Source: Planctomycetaceae bacterium | GTDB taxonomy: Bacteria > Planctomycetota > Planctomycetia > Pirellulales > UBA1268 | DNA: 8,550 bases | NCBI GenBank assembly: GCA_003509235.1 | Contig: DONH01000306.1 | Coordinates: forward strand, 1 to 8,550 | Direction: 5' to 3' | The notes under the pieces: generated by a model | What the model saw: only the letters and a program-made list of their open reading frames with translations | Database searches by the model: none | Told to the model about the DNA's origin: nothing | Translations under genes and position numbers: made by a program | Part shown: positions 6,993-8,550 of the stretch, in pieces | How the letters are laid out: each line of letters begins with the position of its first letter | How positions within the stretch are numbered: the stretch's first letter is position 1

Positions 6993-7619
6993 ATGAGCAC
7001 GTTCGTATTCCAGAATCCATTTTCCACACGTTTTGTACAGCCTGGTGCAATACCCTGGTTAGCGACAGACACATCCATTGATTCTCTGCTTTTTAGGCTT
7101 TATGACGTAGGCAATCGTGCCATTATTTGTGGACCACATGGCAGTGGTAAATCGACAATACTCAGTCATTTCGCTTCTGTCGCTCAAAGAAAAGGACTTA
7201 AAGTTCATTGTCTTCGGATTCGTTCTTGGATTGATGCGATACGCGTTATGAGAGTATTCGCCACAATTAATCCAAAACAAAGCCTTGTTTCTATAGATAG
7301 TTGGGAGCTACTCGGTTTTTTTGGGTGGTTTCTGTGCCAGTTTGCAGACTTTCGTGGCCTTCGTGTTGTTGTGACAGTCCACGAGAAACCGTGGTGGAAT
7401 AACTGGCCTGTGCTTCTTCATATGAAAGCAGATAACAAAACATTTTGCCTGCTAGTCGATGAACTTATGACTAAGTACGCTGGATCTAAGACCATCAAAT
7501 TCAGTGGTGCGATGCTCAAAGATATCTTTCAGCGCCATTCTGGTAATTTAAGGGAAGGTTTTTTTGAACTTTATGACCATTATGAACGACAGTCCCGAAT
7601 AACATTTTATGGGAAATAG
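6993..7619 (+). CDS. Small P-loop NTPase-like protein
   Basis: A 208-residue cytoplasmic protein. The N-terminus carries NPFSTRFVQPGAIPW (8-22), followed by Walker A GPHGSGKST (47-55) with K53 and S54. A likely Walker B strand is SLVSID (97-102) ending in D102; the next residues are S-W-E, so the catalytic glutamate is not directly adjacent, though E105 could serve. LRVVVTVHEK (123-132) fits the following strand with a sensor-like T128/H130. I see no arginine finger, lid or known effector domain, so the class within the P-loop superfamily (AAA/STAND-like or ABC-like) stays open. The C-terminal part (about 160-208) is polar and helical-looking. ATG 6993 directly follows the TAA of the gene before, so translation is probably coupled. 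It likely supplies nucleotide binding or hydrolysis to the membrane/arrestin-like partners; this is inference. Confidence 0.82.
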   Translation: MSTFVFQNPFSTRFVQPGAIPWLATDTSIDSLLFRLYDVGNRAIICGPHGSGKSTILSHFASVAQRKGLKVHCLRIRSWIDAIRVMRVFATINPKQSLVSIDSWELLGFFGWFLCQFADFRGLRVVVTVHEKPWWNNWPVLLHMKADNKTFCLLVDELMTKYAGSKTIKFSGAMLKDIFQRHSGNLREGFFELYDHYERQSRITFYGK

Positions 7620-7840
7620 AACCTGCAAGATTTCGTGATTGAAGTTAAAGAGAGGCGAAGTTGTCTGTTTGTATCGATAAAAATGGCTGTATCAAATATG
7701 CCATGGCAGATGAGAAAATTAAGCAAACAAAACGATATTTTTATGGAGCGGTAGTTCACGATTGCAACCTAGGGTAAGAGTGTTGACAGGATTAAAAGGT
7801 TGTTTGTCAAGCCTGTCACACCAGTCCAAAGGAGAGTGTG
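7620..7840. other. Intergenic region with leader repeat and a doubtful small reading frame
   Basis: No terminator with a U-tract is visible after the trio. A 38-codon frame on the plus strand, TTG 7661 to TAA 7777, has AGAGG (7651-7655) five bases before the TTG. It would encode a small basic-to-neutral peptide with three cysteines and no recognised family. I do not call it a gene because of its size and rare start. A perfect TTGACA (7783-7788) lies inside the inverted repeat described separately, but no -10-like sequence follows at 15-19 bases, so I do not call it a promoter. Confidence 0.4.
7780..7821 (+). promoter_or_regulatory. Inverted repeat upstream of the secreted protein gene
   Basis: GTG-T-TGACAGG... 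(7780-7790) can pair with CCTGTCACAC (7812-7821): ten base pairs with a single bulged T, around a 21-base loop. The right arm ends seven bases before the ribosome binding site AAAGGAG (7828-7834). Inside the loop, TGTCAA (7805-7810) can pair instead with TTGACA (7783-7788), so two mutually exclusive hairpins, or a cluster of three TGACA/TGTCA half-sites, are possible. It could be an operator or a leader hairpin. Confidence 0.4.
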
Positions 7841-8550
7841 ATGCGTTTGCCGCGTGTTTTAATAATAGTTTTTTTCTTCACCGGAATCTTGATTGGTGAT
7901 CAAACTTCCGTTCGGGCACAATGTTGCCTTTCCGGACTTTTTTCAGGCTGTGGTTGCTTCAAGACGGCCGTTCCGGCTTACGCTGTTGCACCAGTTCCGG
8001 CACCTCCACCAGTAGTGCCTGTCGTAGCACCAGCTGTCGTGGCTGCACCTGCACCTCCACCTCAACCGGTCATGGTTCCTACGCAACAAGTTAGTTACGT
8101 TCCAGAAACGACGTACCAGACTCAGTATCAATGCGTACCGGTAACCTGTTACCGCCCCTCATGTGAAATTGATCCGTGCACAGGTTGTCCAGTTGAATGC
8201 ATGGAGCAGGTGACAAACTATGTTCAAAAGGCCGTAAGTGTTCCAGTCACTCAATATCGGGCTGTTTACACAACGAAATACGTCCAGGTACAGCCGGGCG
8301 CAGGCGTTACGCCTGCGGTGGGAACTGTTCCAGGCCCTGCGGGTGTGGCTGCAAGTCCCTTCGCAACTCCCTCTCAAACAACTCCACAAGCTTGGGGTGC
8401 TGCCGGATCGGCGGCATCCCCATCAGTGCCAACACAGCAACCAGTTTTGCCACCAGCGGCTCCGAGCAGTACATACCAGCAACAAATAGTTCCACAGAGT
8501 GGAAACTATGCACCCACGCAACAAAATCCTCTTCAGATGCAACCAACGAG
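7841..8550 (+). CDS. Secreted Cys-, Pro- and Gln-rich protein of planctomycete type (3' partial)
   Basis: The frame is open from ATG 7841 to the window end (236 full codons, no stop), so the C-terminus is missing. AAAGGAG (7828-7834) lies six bases upstream. A clear signal peptide has MRLPR, a hydrophobic core VLIIVFFFTGILIG (6-19) and a likely cut after VRA (26); there is no lipobox, as Q27 stands before the first cysteine. The mature start is cysteine-rich (C28, C29, C37, C39). It is followed by a Pro/Ala/Val stretch (49-80) and a domain with paired Tyr/Val/Thr strands and six cysteines (98, 103, 108, 113, 116, 120), with segments such as YVPETTYQTQYQCVPVTCY (86-104) and VPVTQYRAVYTTKYVQVQPG (134-153). 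From about 154 on it is low-complexity Pro/Ala/Gln/Thr/Ser. It probably sits in the periplasm or cell envelope, with the cysteines in disulphides. Cys-rich Tyr-Thr-Val-rich wall proteins are known from planctomycetes; membership here is inference. Confidence 0.82.
   Translation, partial: MRLPRVLIIVFFFTGILIGDQTSVRAQCCLSGLFSGCGCFKTAVPAYAVAPVPAPPPVVPVVAPAVVAAPAPPPQPVMVPTQQVSYVPETTYQTQYQCVPVTCYRPSCEIDPCTGCPVECMEQVTNYVQKAVSVPVTQYRAVYTTKYVQVQPGAGVTPAVGTVPGPAGVAASPFATPSQTTPQAWGAAGSAASPSVPTQQPVLPPAAPSSTYQQQIVPQSGNYAPTQQNPLQMQPT
8299..8317. repeat. Perfect GC-rich inverted repeat inside the secreted protein gene
   Basis: CGCAGGCG (8299-8306) and CGCCTGCG (8310-8317) are exact reverse complements separated by TTA. 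Eight perfect G/C-dominated pairs around three bases stand out in a gene whose surroundings are more balanced. It lies where the folded Tyr/Cys-rich part changes to low-complexity sequence and encodes about G-A-G-V-T-P-A-V without breaking the frame. It may be a small REP-like palindrome taken into the gene, or an mRNA hairpin. Confidence 0.5.

Noticed and set aside
7783..7811. TTGACA as the -35 of a sigma-70-type promoter for the secreted protein gene
   Set aside because: No -10-like hexamer lies 15-19 bases downstream; the match is better explained as an arm of the inverted repeat.

Overview
The window most likely comes from a planctomycete, possibly of the Pirellulales/Gimesia type. By eye the base composition is a little under 50% GC. 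Three things point this way. The first is a three-gene run of a DUF3592-like/arrestin-like membrane protein, a small arrestin-like protein and a small P-loop protein, whose sequence style I associate with planctomycetes. The second is a secreted Cys/Pro/Tyr-rich protein starting with a CC...CGC cluster. The third is the frequent lack of clear Shine-Dalgarno sites. This is recognition from memory, not a database result. No rRNA, tRNA, transposon or CRISPR array could be seen.

Layout. At 3-350 (+) is the 3' part of a Nudix hydrolase of the ADP-ribose pyrophosphatase type, cut by the window edge. It converges with, and overlaps by 12 bases, a gene at 339-1370 (-) for an eight-or-so-helix membrane protein of the lysylphosphatidylglycerol synthase/flippase-like family. 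A stretch of about 620 bases (1371-1992) has no gene I can support, but holds a candidate promoter with a palindrome and what may be gene debris. Next is a complete UvrD/PcrA-type superfamily 1 helicase (1993-4431, -) with a C-terminal Tudor-like domain. A 262-base divergent intergenic region separates it from a 100-residue protein (4694-4996, +) that is a free-standing RNA polymerase alpha C-terminal domain. It keeps nearly every residue known to contact DNA in the E. coli domain.

From 5060 to 7619 (+) run three tightly packed genes. A 472-residue membrane protein has four predicted helices, a DUF3592-like extracytoplasmic part and an arrestin-like C-terminal domain. A 162-residue arrestin-like protein follows. 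The last is a 208-residue P-loop NTPase-like protein whose ATG directly follows the preceding stop codon. I know no experimental role for this set; it is the best candidate here for an undescribed system. After a 221-base gap with an inverted repeat, a secreted Cys/Pro/Gln-rich protein begins at 7841 and runs off the window end.

How the genes may work together. The left half looks like unrelated housekeeping genes: nucleotide clean-up, membrane lipid or glycan handling, and DNA repair. The alpha-CTD-like protein next to a helicase whose C-terminal domain type binds RNA polymerase in other bacteria raises a possible transcription link, but this is inference. The trio reads as one membrane-associated complex: a membrane anchor, a soluble arrestin-fold partner and a nucleotide-driven component.
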